Of a stretch of DNA of 64,000 bases, positions 23,146 through 34,117 are shown piece by piece. The translations under genes and the position numbers were made by a program. How positions within the stretch are numbered: the first letter of the stretch is position 1; each line of letters starts with the position of its first letter. The DNA comes from Choristoneura fumiferana (Eukaryota > Arthropoda > Insecta > Lepidoptera > Tortricidae): assembly GCF_025370935.1 (NCBI RefSeq), contig NC_133493.1:5993483-6057482 (forward strand), given 5' to 3'. Under the pieces are notes generated by a model. That model made no database searches and was not told where the DNA came from. It saw nothing but the letters and a program-made list of their open reading frames with translations.

Positions 23146-23428
23146 TGACGATCGGATGGCCAAGTGGTTAGAGAACCTGACTACGAAGCTTGAGGTTCCG
23201 GGTTCGATTCCTGGCCGGGGCAGATATTTGTATGAATAATACGAATGTTTGTTCTCGGTCTTCGATGTTCAATAGGTGTGTATTTAAGTAAGTATGTATT
23301 TATCTATATAAGTAGGTATGTTTATCCGTTGCCTAGTATCCATAGTAGAAGCTTTGCTTAGTTTGGGACTAGGTCAATTGGTGTGAAGTGTCCCATGATA
23401 TTTTAATTATTATTATTATTATTATTAA
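23146..23428 (+). mobile_element. SINE type II, complete
   Basis: tRNA-derived head with A box tggccaagtgg (23157-23167) and a canonical B box ggttcgattcc (23201-23211), spaced as in an internal RNA polymerase III promoter. The body has ataatacgaatgtttg and ccgttgcctagtatccat, and the end is aggtcaattggtgtg, tgtcccatga with an (ATT)n tail. The best reference copy in this window. The head would not fold as a complete functional tRNA because it runs straight into the body. Confidence 0.9.
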
Positions 23429-23815
23429 AATAACATACATTTTAAATTTCCGATAGTAGCCTAACAGTATACTAATTTCTGAAAGGACGAACAGTAGGTA
23501 TAACTTGCAAAACTAGCTAGACAGTATAAAAAGTGGCTGAAAAAGTAACTGGGCAGTATAATTACGAAAGTCAACGGAAATTAAAATTCCCAAATATTAG
23601 GACAGAATTATTACTTTTTACCCGACTGCAAGGACAGGTATTTTATAATTGTGAAATTTTTAATATCTATCTACCTATGAATTCAATCCAAATACACACA
23701 CGATTATGCTAAATGTAAAAAAGAAAATTCATTTTACTGCTGGAAATCTTGCAATATATCAAAAGCCGCCCCGCGCGAAGCCATGGTCATTGTTTTTAAT
23801 TGGCTAAGTAGTCTC

Positions 23816-24238
23816 AATGAGGGCTATCGCGTATGAATTCGCCGCTAGAGGCGCTAGTGTAGCGTGAGGTCTCCGAAATGTCAAATCTCATAGTTTTTGG
23901 GTGAGCTATTTATTTATAATTAGAATAATCTTGGTGAATATTTGGCAATATCTGAAATTAATTATGGCAAAAATGCGTTCCGGGGCAATGAATGTCTGTG
24001 TTTTGAGACAGTTTTGTCCTTCGGAAACCTTTGTCCTCCCTTTTTTCCGAACAAAACGGGGACTATGCAACACTGTGGTATGCTCGATATTTTTATGGTA
24101 CGGTTTTAAGGTGTATTAAATAAGATTTTAATCTAACCTTTGTTTTCACGCCCGTAATAACAGACTTTGAAAGCCATAATTTAAAAACCTCACGCAACAG
24201 TGCGCCATCTAGTGAGACAAAAAACAATAGCCCTCATT
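23816..24238 (+). mobile_element. MITE family M1, complete copy
   Basis: Terminal inverted repeats aatgagggcta / tagccctcatt. A 423-bp non-coding unit containing tgagctatttatttataatt, tggcaaaaatgcgttccggg and ggcatgctc-like sequence; shares nearly its whole length with 61652-62075 and 56768-57184 (reversed). Flanks (gtctc / aca) show no target duplication, perhaps because it is old. Confidence 0.9.
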
Positions 24239-24599
24239 ACAGTGAAATTGAGAGCCTGCTCAGGGTTGTTGCCTAGGTGGCTGCAGTAAATCCCACCTAT
24301 CCTCACTTTTACTTTTATGCACACACGCAAACACATACAGTTGCATACACACTTACTGTTTCGGTTTGACCAAGCCTTCCCCTCCCCCCCTGTTTTTGTC
24401 ACTATACCTAATAAGTTTCTTTCTCTTTTTTCGTTTTTGGCATGAAAGAGACGATTATTATTATTATTATTATGATGTGACAGGTTGGCATTGTTTTCGG
24501 TAAATGTAAAATTAACCATGTTCACCAACTTATAGTGTTTCGTTTTTTGTTCAAGTGCCTATCGTTATTTGTATCACGTCATGTTCATTAACAATAGTA
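24239..24599. other. unannotated sequence
   Basis: Contains a (TTA)n run at 24455-24472. A 112-codon minus-strand ORF (24190-24528) overlaps M1 and low-complexity Asn codons and is not credible. Confidence 0.4.
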
Positions 24600-24702
24600 C
24601 ATTGTGTCTTAAGGGCGGTAAATAAGTAATTACGAACGAGAATCTATTAGAAGCCCGAAGTCGATGTTCGTAATTCTAGTACCGCCCGTGCGACATACAA
24701 TG
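24600..24702. mobile_element. short MITE
   Basis: Inverted pairs cattgtgt / catacaatg, gggcggta / taccgccc and taattacgaac / gttcgtaatt, in mirrored order. About 103 bp. Confidence 0.75.
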
Positions 24703-24797
24703 TTTTTCATCACATTTGCGAGTATTTCTTTTATTTCTAAAAGAAAAAATATAATTGTTCCAAATATTGGCGATACCTTGGGCTGCGCTCTTGGCAG

Positions 24798-24882
24798 CGC
24801 TGCATGCCCTCCCCCTTCCGCAGCATGTGCCTGAGCCGCGTGTGCATGTGGTCCTGCTGCTACGACATACGCAGCACCATCA
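24798..24882 (+). other. candidate internal coding exon, unknown gene
   Basis: In one frame this block begins RCMPSPFRSMCLSR and continues VCMWSCCYDIRSTI. Of 28 codons nearly all end in G or C, against an AT-rich background; this is the strongest codon-bias signal outside transposons. An AG (24796-24797, ttggcag) and a GT (24883) could be splice sites, though the donor atcagtacgg is weak. Six cysteines in 27 residues and several arginines would suit a juxtamembrane cytoplasmic segment, but I do not recognise the family. The frame stays open to about 25035, where bias disappears. It could also be a fragment of an unrecognised mobile element. Confidence 0.35.
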
Positions 24883-24891
24883 GTACGGGCA

Positions 24892-24976
24892 CTGACTCAT
24901 TTACCGATCTTGGGCTTCATGACAAGAAAATGTGTACGCGCAATGACTCATTTACCGACCACGGGTTTCATGATAA
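24892..24976. repeat. two-unit tandem repeat, period 50
   Basis: ctgactcatttaccgatctt (24892) recurs as atgactcatttaccgaccac (24942), each followed by gggcttcatga / gggtttcatga. Lies directly downstream of the candidate exon. Confidence 0.8.
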
Positions 24977-25611
24977 GCACATTAAGGTCGAGGGTTTTAT
25001 TTGGGGAGTTGCAAGCAAGGTAGCCTGCATGTCATGACACTGTTTACGAGCAAGTGTGATGAAAATGTAATTTTATAGAGTGCGGGTGTTATGAGAATTT
25101 AGATGTTTTATGCACATTTGTTGCTGCTTGTACCAGCATGTTCGCACTAATGCAATATGTCATCCGAAAGCAATTTGCTCGCAACGTGCGGTCCGTCTCT
25201 CATTACCTAACTATGTCTTGCTTTCTTGAGAAAACTTTCAAAATAATTTTCAAAGCAATGTATACCGTAAATTAGAACTACAGGGTTTGAAATAAAATGT
25301 AAAATAAAGTCACTTGTGACCTTTTTGTGTTCTTGGGAGGATAAAACTGGAAAAGGGTCTGCTGTTTTTTTAAGTAGATGGTATTTTTTAAAATAATGTT
25401 CTAATGGACTGAGCTGGTCGCGTAATGTTATTAGAAAACTAGTAGGTAAAGAAAATAACTTGTATTTATCTCAGATTTCTAGATTTTTGTAACACTGGAG
25501 AAAGAAGTTTGTAAGTTTGTAGGTACATTGTGACTCCTAAGTTGCTGTGTTGTAAACAATAATAATTGAATTGATTGATTGATTGATTGTGTTTGAAGTC
25601 AAAAGTCTTTG
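24977..25611. other. unannotated sequence
   Basis: No feature except (ATTG)n at 25564-25588, next to the RTE insertion. Confidence 0.35.
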
Positions 25612-26058
25612 ACCTTTTGTGTGTTGCCAGTGATGACATACGGATCTGAGACGTGGGCGCTAACGATGGGCCTCATGAGAAAACTCAAAGTCACTCAGAG
25701 GGCTATGGAGAGGGCTTTGCTCGGGGTTTCTCTGCGGGATAGAATTAGAAATGATGATATCCGCAGTAGAACTAAGGTTACCAACATGCCCGAAGAATTG
25801 TGAAACTAAAGTGGCAGTGGGCGGGGCACATTGCTCGCAGAACTGATGACCGATGGGGTCAGAAGGTTCTCGAATGGCGTCCGCGGACCGGGAGACGAGC
25901 TGTCGGTAGGCTTCCAACAAGATGGAGCGACGACTTGGTTAAGATCGCGGGATCGCGGTGGATGCGGAAAGCACAAGACCGGTCTGAGTGGAGAGCCTTG
26001 GGGGAGGCCTATGTCCAGCAGTGGACGTCTTTCGGCTGACATGATGATGATGATGAAA
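25612..26058 (+). pseudogene. RTE-type LINE, C-terminal fragment
   Basis: Encodes the end of an endonuclease-reverse transcriptase polyprotein of the RTE clade as I know it from moths: VMTYGSETWALT, MRKLKVTQRAMERA, GVSLRDRIRN, then in another frame KLKWQWAGHIARR, GQKVLEWRPRTGRR and WMRKAQDRSEW. A one-base loss near 25788 moves the frame and puts a stop at 25801. The 3' terminus gcagtggacgtctttcggct is followed by acatgatgatgatgatg. The catalytic RT core and endonuclease are absent because the copy is 5'-truncated. It differs from 42799 by single bases and small gaps, so the family was active fairly recently. Confidence 0.9.
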
Positions 26059-26413
26059 TAATAATAATTATTTATATTCTAATGCAGCATTTCAATGCAA
26101 ATTCAGTGAATTAGCTCAAGAAGCAAACAACTTACTGTAGTTTATATATGATTGTTTTATATAATGTGTAATTATGTAGGTCCAGTCGAAGGCATAAATA
26201 TTTATACAGCCATAGCGCCTTTTAGATGTATACTATGCATCGATCTTATGATAAGTGATTCCTACCTGTTTCATATCAGAAGAACGATTTTTTTTTTGAA
26301 ACTGTAAACTAAATATTTAGGATATATGTCAGGACTATCCCCCTATAAGTTAAGATTAGGTTAGTTTTATAACAATCGTGAAACATACAATTTTATTAAA
26401 ATATATTAAAAAA
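26059..26413. other. unannotated sequence
   Basis: Around 26345 gattaggttagttttataac resembles ggttagttttataataatcc at 52677, suggesting a small shared repeat. Confidence 0.35.
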
Positions 26414-26712
26414 TAGCCGTGAGGACCGAGTGGTTTGAACTAAGGACCTATGGCCTCTTAAGCAGAGGATCGTGGGTTCAAACCCCGGGCCGGCTCGCAC
26501 CTCTAGTTTTTCGAAATTCATGTGCGGAATTACATTTGAAACTTGCCACGAGCTTTACGGTGAAGGAAAACATCGTGAGGAAACCTGCACATACCTGCGA
26601 AGCAATTCAATGGTGTGTGTGAAGTTCCCAATCCGCACTGGGTCCGCGTGGGGACTACGGCCCAAGCCCTCGCATTCTGAGAGGAGGCCTGTGCCCAGCA
26701 GTGGGACGTATA
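26414..26712 (+). mobile_element. SINE type I
   Basis: Nearly full body: head tagccgtgaggaccgagtgg, B box gggttcaaacccc, cgaaattcatgtgcgg, aatccgcactgggtccgc, and cagtgggacgtatat. The final (ATG)n is lost. A roughly 8-base duplication in the head (actaagg/accta) separates the A and B boxes more than usual. Confidence 0.88.
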
Positions 26713-26974
26713 TCCATTATGAAACAGACAGGAAATGAATTCGGAAAAAATATTTTCGGTGAAAAATTAGAGAACCAAAATGCGAGTATTCACACAATTC
26801 TCACCTCATACTTTGCCACAATTAGGATTCGTATGTGATCAGTGCTGATGTTTGACGAATTCTCTTTAGTCAGCGCTCTATATTGATTATTGGCGTTTTC
26901 AGCGCTTATCGCGTTAAGACCAGGAGGGGTAAGGCCGTGGTCTTTTATAAGCGTCTATGAATTATCGCGTTTTT

Positions 26975-27155
26975 AACCCCCGACGCAAGTAGTGTGGTGT
27001 TATAATTTTGATGCCAATATCTGGAATGGCCTTGTACTGGTCTGTCCGTGGCATCGTAGCTCTCAATCGAATCGACAGATTTGGATACGGCTTTTTTCAC
27101 GTGAAAGCCAATTTCCTTGCAGTGGTTCTAGCTATGTTTCATTAAAATTGATTCA
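26975..27155 (-). repeat. repeat family P, copy 3
   Basis: Plus-strand reading acccccgacgcaagtagtgt, ggcatcgtagctctcaatcg and tagctatgtttcat: the complement of 7706-7932 with 3' end first. Directly abuts an RTE fragment. Confidence 0.7.
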
Positions 27156-27335
27156 TCCGTTCCAACGTTTCGTCTTCCGGTTCACGGTCGCCACTCGAGA
27201 ACTTTTCTCCCCCAACAGATGTCTGTTCTTCACCCATTGCCACTTCAACTTGCATATTTTTACAACTATTTATATCGGTGGCTTTAGTTCTTTGACGAAT
27301 TTCCGTATTCCGGATTCTATCGCGCAAAGCAGCAA
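27156..27335 (-). pseudogene. RTE C-terminal fragment
   Basis: The minus strand reads RDRIRNTEIRQRTKATDI, then NMQVEVAMGEEQ in a partly open frame (27142-27327), the same region as GVSLRDRIRN of the 25612 copy but from a more diverged subfamily. Confidence 0.75.
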
Positions 27336-27568
27336 CTAATAGGTACTAATAAGTGCCCACTTGAGAAATAAGTCTATATATCCTTTCCCTATTAGATGTA
27401 GGTACATAATAAATAAAATAATAATAATGTGATAAATAAATTGTACTACCTACCTAGTTGCAGGCAACTCTTTCCTCATAATCACAATATTAATTATACT
27501 CACCATTATTATTATTATTGTGTACTTGAATAAAAAAAAGTGTTCCATGCAAGAGTTGCGCTCTTCGA

Positions 27569-27635
27569 ATGACGTGGCTTGCCCAACGCCTATTGCTACT
27601 TCAACAATGGCCATCCAGTCAAATAATAAAAAAAA
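27569..27635 (-). mobile_element. RTE and SINE tail scraps
   Basis: cccaacgcctattgctactt resembles minus RTE sequence, and ggccatccagtcaaataat matches the SINE III tail (ccatccagtcgaataaaa). Confidence 0.4.
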
Positions 27636-28536
27636 ACTTGCAAATTCTCCGAATAGTCAATATTTGCCACATATTAATTAATACACAGTCAGCGTATTGG
27701 CACGGCAAATGGCAAGCCTGCGCTGGTAGTGGCGGGTTTAGCAATGTGAACCCTTTTCTCCAATCCGCTCCGTCTCGCAGCGGCCCTTACATGGAATTAG
27801 CCCAATGTTTTCCGCCGAGACCTGTTTGAAAAGGCCTAATTGGCAACGCCGCGCTCCAATCACTGTCGCTCACATTATACGTCGGCGACACGTCGGGATT
27901 TACTCTTAATTACGTGCCCGCACTGTATTTAGGCTTTCAGTTATCATTATTTACGCTCGGATTACGGAAGATTATGTAGTTTTGTTTGTAGCTTCGACAT
28001 GCTTTGTATTGAGATTTAATCTTGAGTAAAAATCGATTCAGTTGAGAATCCACGACAGGAGACTGAAATTTGCTTTGCTGGAAATTGTAACAGGCAGGAG
28101 CAAATCATTTGTAAATAAAAAAATCTTTAAGATCAATTGTCGTCAGTGAAATAACTTACAACCCAAAAAAATCCCTAGCCCATTTAATACTTTTTTTATC
28201 CCACAGCGTCAGGAACTTTATATTAAATTCTTACTGTTTGACTTTGACTTTGACTTATCAATATACGCTACAGAGCGCGATCATGTAAATTTTGAATTAA
28301 ACATCAATAATTAAAATTTTGATGTCATGTAATTTAATTTACAGATGATATCTTTCATCTCCTTTATCAAATCTATCAGTATCATCCAACCAGTTATCTC
28401 TTAGATCAGTGTTACATGTTACCGCTATTAGATATCAAGATGATTTGTGCAATTAGTCCCGTTATCTATCAATCGACGTTGACGGCAATATCCGCATTTA
28501 GTACGATTGATGAATACATTAGTATTACTAACTAGT
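27636..28536. other. non-repetitive stretch
   Basis: 27690-27960 has balanced composition and no repeat copy here (tttccgccgagacctgtttg, gacacgtcgggatttactc). A 20-bp (TTTGAC)n tail-like run lies at 28237-28256. No credible ORF. Confidence 0.3.
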
Positions 28537-28700
28537 GCACGCCGTTCCCGGTTTTGGAATATGACGGACCCATCTTTTCCCGTAGGTTTTAAAAAAGGCG
28601 ACTAAGGGACCTAACATGAAAGTGAACAGTAACGCCAACTCCGGATTCTAGGACAGTGCTTTAGAAGGCCAAAATGGAAGCCACCAACCTAAGGGGACGG
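28537..28700 (+). repeat. repeat-like segment
   Basis: cttttcccgtaggttttaaa then ggcgactaagggacctaa resembles tctttccgtgggtgccaaa at 5750 and is familiar from moth LINEs. Only partial support within the window. Confidence 0.35.
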
Positions 28701-29437
28701 TCGTCATGATATGAAAGCTTGCCACAAGGCTTCATAGTCTTTAACCACGATTTTGCTTGAATTGAATCTGTCATTTTACGTAACGCCCTTTTGAATCTCT
28801 GGAATTCACATCGTTGAATATATTTATGCTCTATTTCTATAGGAGACCGATGCAAAATTGTATTATGTAAATTTAAATTTAGAGGTAGAGAATTTGGGAT
28901 TATACCGACGTATGTACAAGTGTGTGCACACATTTAAATTTATTATTAGAACGTATTGAAGCTGTTGCTCATGCTGTTGCATATTATAAGAATTGAACAA
29001 CTTTTTCTTACTATTTTAATACAAGATTTTCAGAAACTTTATGCGCTTTTTTGCTATATCACGACGCTATATAGGCACAAAAATCAATATTAGCTAACGC
29101 AAGCTCAAACCCTCCATATAAACTAACTATCCTACGTAAGTTACTGTTATGATTGCAGATCTGTGCGTCGCACTCTTCTTTACTTTTAGCAGGGCAGGCC
29201 TGACCATTTTCCTCTACCGTTGGCGTAAATAACATTTTGCAAAACTGACAAACCTTTGGAGAGGTTTGGAGAGGTACCTATAATCGTAAATATATAAGCT
29301 GAAGCCGTTTGTCACTGTAAACTGATTACGACACTCATTATCTCATTAGGTACGTAAGTAGGTACGTCACAACTAGAAAAAATTTTTTTTTGTTAGTTTC
29401 AAATTCACACTTTGAACTGTATAAACTTATTTTAAAT
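28701..29437. other. unannotated sequence
   Basis: A 90-codon minus-strand ORF (28661-28933) has no motif I can tie to a family. Otherwise nothing. Confidence 0.35.
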
Positions 29438-29525
29438 CATCATCATCATCATCACCCCAGCCTATATACGTCCCACTGCTGGGCACAGGCCTCCTCTCAG
29501 AGCAAGAGGGCTTGGGCCATAGTTA
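29438..29525 (-). mobile_element. SINE type I 3' end
   Basis: catcatcatcatcatcaccc, cagcctatatacgtcccact, gctgggcacaggcctcctct and gggcttgggccatagtt: only the last 90 bp of the SINE. Confidence 0.85.
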
Positions 29526-30234
29526 CTTTAAATATATAGATATATTCTCCTTGTCCCTAGAGCATCATTATTCATGTGTTTTTGTGTCAATATAAAGGTT
29601 CCAAGGGAAAGAGAAAAACTTATCAAAACATTCTTCAACTCCGACATTAACGGAATCGTCGAAAGCATCTATAGCGCTATTCAAAAATTGAATCGAAGAT
29701 TTTGAGAACTCCTAAATTCCGAATTATTTGCAGAGACTTCTCCAATTTATCAGGAACGTGCGAGACTGCTTAGCGGAGTTGTGGAACAAGTTATTAATAC
29801 CCATTATCAAACATTTTTCCTTGCACGCCCTGCTATATTTCACGGGAAAGGATTTATGTCGGCAGATACGTTGAAGCTTAATAACTCTTAGTTTTTCTTG
29901 GCCAGGGTTTATATTGATCAGAAAGTGCTTATAGGTGAGCGAATCAAAAAGTAATTTGATTTTGTTATGACCTTGTAATAACGTAGTACACCACTAGCTG
30001 TCATCTCTGTGTCAAACCCCATCTCTATGACAAATGTCACTTGGACTTAGCAATACTTGATTACGTCGACACCACCGTTCGTAGCTCTGTATAACCATTT
30101 AAAACTATTAATATTAAGTTCGAAGTTTAAAATAAAACCTGAAGCCATCGAAACATAAACTTTTATTTAAAAACAATACAGACCTAATTTCGTTTGTATG
30201 GTTTGATCCTTGATTTGAGCCTTTAAGAGAGGCT
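29526..30234. other. unannotated sequence
   Basis: No repeat copy or ORF of note. Confidence 0.35.
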
Positions 30235-30425
30235 TATTCACACAGCAATGAAGAGAACTATGCTCGGAGTTTCTTTGCGTGATAGAATCCGGAACATGGA
30301 AATTTGCTGAATAACTGGAGTCATCGACATAGCTCGAAAAATATGTAAGTTGAATTGACGATGTGCTGGGTAGACTACATTTGGAAGTTCAGTTGGAAGG
30401 TTTTCAAGTGGCGACTACGAAAGAA
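30235..30425 (+). pseudogene. degenerate RTE fragment
   Basis: caatgaagagaactatgctc, ggagtttctttgcgtgatag and gtcatcgacatagctcgaaa correspond to AMERAMLGVSLRDRIRN and TDIARRI. Multiple stops; no 3' tail. Confidence 0.75.
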
Positions 30426-31317
30426 GGTTTCAAAACAAAATATTTGCAATCATCTTAACTGTGAGAGCTAACAAAATAAAGTAGGTTAATATTTTTTATA
30501 CTTAAATAATAAAAATTACTTAAAAACTAAATTTATAAGGATAATAGTCCTTTAGTTCTGAACCTAAATCTAAACATCTTAAGATGAGATGTGATCTCTA
30601 TCGGCGGTCAACTAAAATGTCTTCGTGAGACAACATTGTAAACGAAGTGCAGTCATAATTTTCTTATCATTTGAAGTAACTTCAAAACATAAAAAATAGT
30701 CTAGCTCACCCTACTAACTCACACCTTCCGGATCAAATAAGTTGAAACCAACTACAGACATCTACTTACTGGCTCAGGAACTCAAACACGCGGTGTATTG
30801 GAATTCCATCTATATTAGAATTTTATGCGTCAAACTTCGAGCAAGGCATTCGACGGTAAATCGGTGAACGAGATCGGCCAAGTTAAGACATATTTAGCGA
30901 CGGGTGCCGAACTTTGGGAACTCACGAGTATATCTACGGAGTTGTAAAGAGATTATTAAGTTTTTGAGGTTTTAAAGGGAGTTTCCGGAGCGTATCTTGA
31001 TTACATACGGAGAATAGATGGGCATTGAAGTTTCTGACCAGGGGTTGTCTTAATAGTACAAGTTTGGATCCGGTCTTTTAATGTTATTTTAAAGGTGTCA
31101 TACCCAAACGGTGCCAACAGGATCTTATACCAAAACTCCGTTATCGGTCGGATCCTCTATCACAGGGCTGAACCTTCCTAATCATCAGGGCTATCCTCTG
31201 AACTGTACAGTAATAGTCGAGACCTAAACGCCAACAAGCAATACCTTAAAAATTTAAGGAGATTATCCCCATAAAATGAACGTGTTTTCTGCGGCAGTTC
31301 CATCTCGTTCTAATTCA
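30426..31317. other. unannotated sequence
   Basis: No feature recognised. Confidence 0.35.
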
Positions 31318-31572
31318 TCATAATCATCATATCAGCCATTGCACTACCATTGTTAGACATAGGCCGCCCCCTTATACCCCCACTTGTTTTGGTTGGAAAC
31401 GGACAGCATTCACCGTGAACACGCGGTTTTAATTATCCGTCCATCTCGTTGGTTGGTGGATATCCTACGCTACGGTTGCCGATCCGCAGTACCCATTCGA
31501 GAAGTTTCCGGCTCCAACGGTCGTTTGTTCTACGTGCTAAATGGCCTGTTTATTACTTCAACTAGCTCGATC
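31318..31572 (-). mobile_element. RTE-like 3' fragment, second subfamily
   Basis: tcataatcatcatatcagcc start, gttagacataggccgccc, tcaccgtgaacacgcgg, gttggtggatatcctacgct and gagaagtttccggctccaa. Collinear with 41327-41572, a subfamily distinct from the 25612 type. Confidence 0.7.
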
Positions 31573-32067
31573 TAATTGCAACTATACAAACGTACGAATC
31601 TCAATATTTACAAATAATATTCGCAGAATGCCACATTTAAAATTCGGGCTGAACTAACTTGCGTTGCCTGTTTGCTTCTACCATTCTTTGTTTTTTTTTC
31701 AGATTATCAATTCTATACGATATATTATAATACAAATAATAACAGGTTTCATGTTTATTTCAATAGATTTCATTTATTTTTTTAGTCACAGAACTGCAAC
31801 ACATTAAAAAAATGGAGAAAACAACAGTGAGCCAAAATTGAGATAAAGATTATCGTAGAATCTGACTCAGCATCTTAAGTTTAATTGTTTGAAGTCCGAC
31901 TGCTTTTATAAGCGTTAACGCTTCAGAGTTCAATTTTCCGCTGCAATAAATATAATGGGTTGAAATGTGCGAGCCGACGAGCGAAGTGCCCGTAATGGTG
32001 AGAACAACAGTAGCACAGTTAACGTACGTTAAACAAAGCTTGGTTTTTTGCTTGAAACCCAGTAACT
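31573..32067. other. unannotated sequence
   Basis: No feature recognised; a 97-codon minus-strand ORF (31850-32143) overlaps the M3-like repeat. Confidence 0.35.
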
Positions 32068-32195
32068 TCTTGAAAAAAGTGCAAGTTGCATTGCTAGCGG
32101 CGCACGATTGACTAAAGTGGTCATTCGCTTTACGGCCTTGCAATGTAATGTAACTTGCAAGATTTCTATTTCAGGTCTAAACTGAGCTGAAACGT
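32068..32195. mobile_element. MITE family M3, diverged copy
   Basis: gtgcaagttgcattgc, gcggcgcacgattgac, tttacggccttgcaatgtaa and ggtctaaactgagctg match 50066-50212 in order. The left inverted terminus has decayed. Confidence 0.7.
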
Positions 32196-33050
32196 GGTAT
32201 TGGTTAATTTTTAATGGTTCGTTCAGATAAATACTCATAGGGATATGCATCGAAATATTGGCTTTAATAGTAACTGCGGTCTACCGTCCCTTTTGTAGAA
32301 GATTATGTCTAAGACACAGTGATAGTTAATTAATATTTTCATGATCCTTATAGCAAATAGAAGATATATACAAACAATGATAAAATATAAGTAAATGCTT
32401 TCGATAGACACAAAATAAAACTGTAAATAATAAAGCTAAAGAAAATAATTTTGTTTAAAAAACTCTTTTTGTTACAAGATTGTTTGTTGAAAATACCTAG
32501 TTCTTACGAGTGATATAAAAAAGATTTCGTTGGTAAATGATAGATGGCATTCTCGTTTTTTTATGTAAGCGACTATAGTCTGCAACTATTTCTTTAAGTA
32601 GGATTGTGACATTTTCTTTCAAAGTCAAAGTCAAAGTCAAAATATCTTTATTCAATATCTTTGTTTATCATTTCCATCAAGAACTCAATCATTGCGGGTA
32701 TTTCATCATTGTTATACCTTTCTTTTGAACACTGACTGTTATTTTATTCCCTGCAAAACTCTGTCAGTATTTTCCATTAGAATCTAAAGCGGTAAAACTA
32801 CTGCGCCTACTGTTTGTCTTGTTCATTACAGCCAGTCGTTCCAGTGCCCCTGTTTACGTCGTTCCCACTTGACATAAAACCAATTTAAACGTTTTATTTT
32901 TATCGACAACCGTGGACCTCTGATTTTGAAGTTGTCGCGCGATATGCTGTTTCGCTGTCTCACGTGCTTCGACTGGGAAAAGTACGTGATATTGCCAATG
33001 AGTTTCTTTTATTTTTATCAAAATTGGATAATAAATAAAATAAAATAAAA
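32196..33050. other. unannotated sequence
   Basis: Includes aaagtcaaagtcaaagtcaa at 32621-32640, the complement of a (TTTGAC)n LINE tail followed by aatatctttattcaa, so a tiny minus-strand LINE end is likely. Otherwise nothing. Confidence 0.4.
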
Positions 33051-33368
33051 ATGATTTATTTCAGTGCGGATTGGGAACTTCACACACACCATTGAATTGA
33101 TTCGCAGGTTTGTGCAGGTTTCCTCACGATGTTTTCCTTCACCGTAAAGCTCGTGGTAAATTTCAAATGTACCGCACATGAATTTCGAAAAACTCAGAGG
33201 TGCGAGCCGGGGTTTGAACCCACGATCCTCTGCTTGAGAGGCCATAGGTCAAACCACTCGGCCACCACGGCTATACGGAACGGGTGGGAACTACTGCCCA
33301 ATACCTCTCATTCTCTGCCCTGCAGTGGGACGTATATAGGCTGGGATGATGATGATGATTTATTTCAG
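33051..33368 (-). mobile_element. SINE type I with inverted 5' part
   Basis: 33065-33273 is the complement of the SINE head and body (gtgcggattgggaacttcac to gccaccacggctat). 33277-33354 is the SINE 3' end in plus orientation (gtgggaactactgccc, gtgggacgtatataggctgg, gatgatgatg). The two parts meet almost where they are adjacent in a normal copy. Perfect 14-bp flanks atgatttatttcag at 33051-33064 and 33355-33368 show one insertion event. This fits the twin-priming model of LINE-driven insertion. Confidence 0.93.
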
Positions 33369-33440
33369 ACCATTTTTGATCCATAGCAGGTTAGTAACAA
33401 GTGCCTTTATACTATGTTAGTCAATATTATTATTATGTAC

Positions 33441-33775
33441 TTAACAGCCATTTGGCCCTGCCGATTGCCACTTCCACCCAATATTTAATGACCTAATGAC
33501 CGGATAATCAAACCTCTCCGCCAACACCCTCAGGAAGCTACTGCTACTGCCTCTCACACGCCTCAACAGTGAGCCTATTCTTTTGCGCTTGACTGCGAAA
33601 AAATCATCAGTGCGCGCTTCGGCAAACATATTGGATGCACTACAGTATTTCGGCAGCCTCAACAGCATCCTCAGGATGTTGTTGTACTGGACCCGCAATG
33701 AGTTGTAGGCTTTTTGTGTAAAACTTACCCACAGACTGCCGGTGTAGAATGTCTGACAGTAAGCCTTAAAAAGCG
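33441..33775 (-). pseudogene. LINE C-terminal fragment
   Basis: The minus strand reads RVQYNNILRMLLRLP, CSASNMFAEARTDDFFAV and KRKRIGSLLRRVRG. These align with RVQYNNAFRMLLGLPGRCSA and MFAEAHADGFHAI of the reverse transcriptase LINE at 39312-40616. A separate, diverged copy covering only the protein end; 33776 onward loses similarity. Confidence 0.85.
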
Positions 33776-33952
33776 TGATAATGTTCTTTCATTGATGGTA
33801 GTGATACCTTTTTGACTTAGAAGCTTTCCGTTTTAGCTGGAGCTCGTAGGCTGGAGCATAATGTTTTCGTAACGTCTGGTTGTCATTTTTCCTCTACTGG
33901 TCGCATTTTTCTACTGATTCTGATAAAAAATTGTAAGCAGATTTGTTAAGTA

Positions 33953-34110
33953 TATCGACAGTTAAAAGGAGAAATTGACTACGCGACATTTTTTTAAGAT
34001 AGAGATTTGTATGCATGTTCGGAATCACTTAATTTTTCTCTGTCTTTTAATCTGTCTCAAAATTTTCACAAAAATGTCGCTTAGTCAACTTCTCCTTTCA
34101 ACCGTCGATA
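33953..34110. mobile_element. MITE with 40-bp inverted ends
   Basis: tatcgacagttaaaaggaga (33953) pairs with tctcctttcaaccgtcgata (34091-34110), and ttgactacgcgacattttt with aaaaatgtcgcttagtcaac. 158 bp, non-coding. Confidence 0.85.
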
Positions 34111-34117
34111 TGGTTTA

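Noticed and set aside
23146..23220. tRNA-like head as a functional tRNA gene
   Set aside because: A and B boxes are good but the sequence runs into a repeated SINE body and no full cloverleaf with paired acceptor ends is seen.
24190..24528. 112-codon minus-strand ORF
   Set aside because: Starts in (ATT)n-derived Asn codons and ends inside the M1 MITE; no motif.
26472..26738. ORFs over type I SINEs (also 8985, 33018, 47173)
   Set aside because: The frames cover non-coding SINE sequence and recur only because the SINE is repeated.
28661..28933. 90-codon ORF as a LINE C-terminus
   Set aside because: FQRFKRALRK looked LINE-like but the rest has no supporting block.
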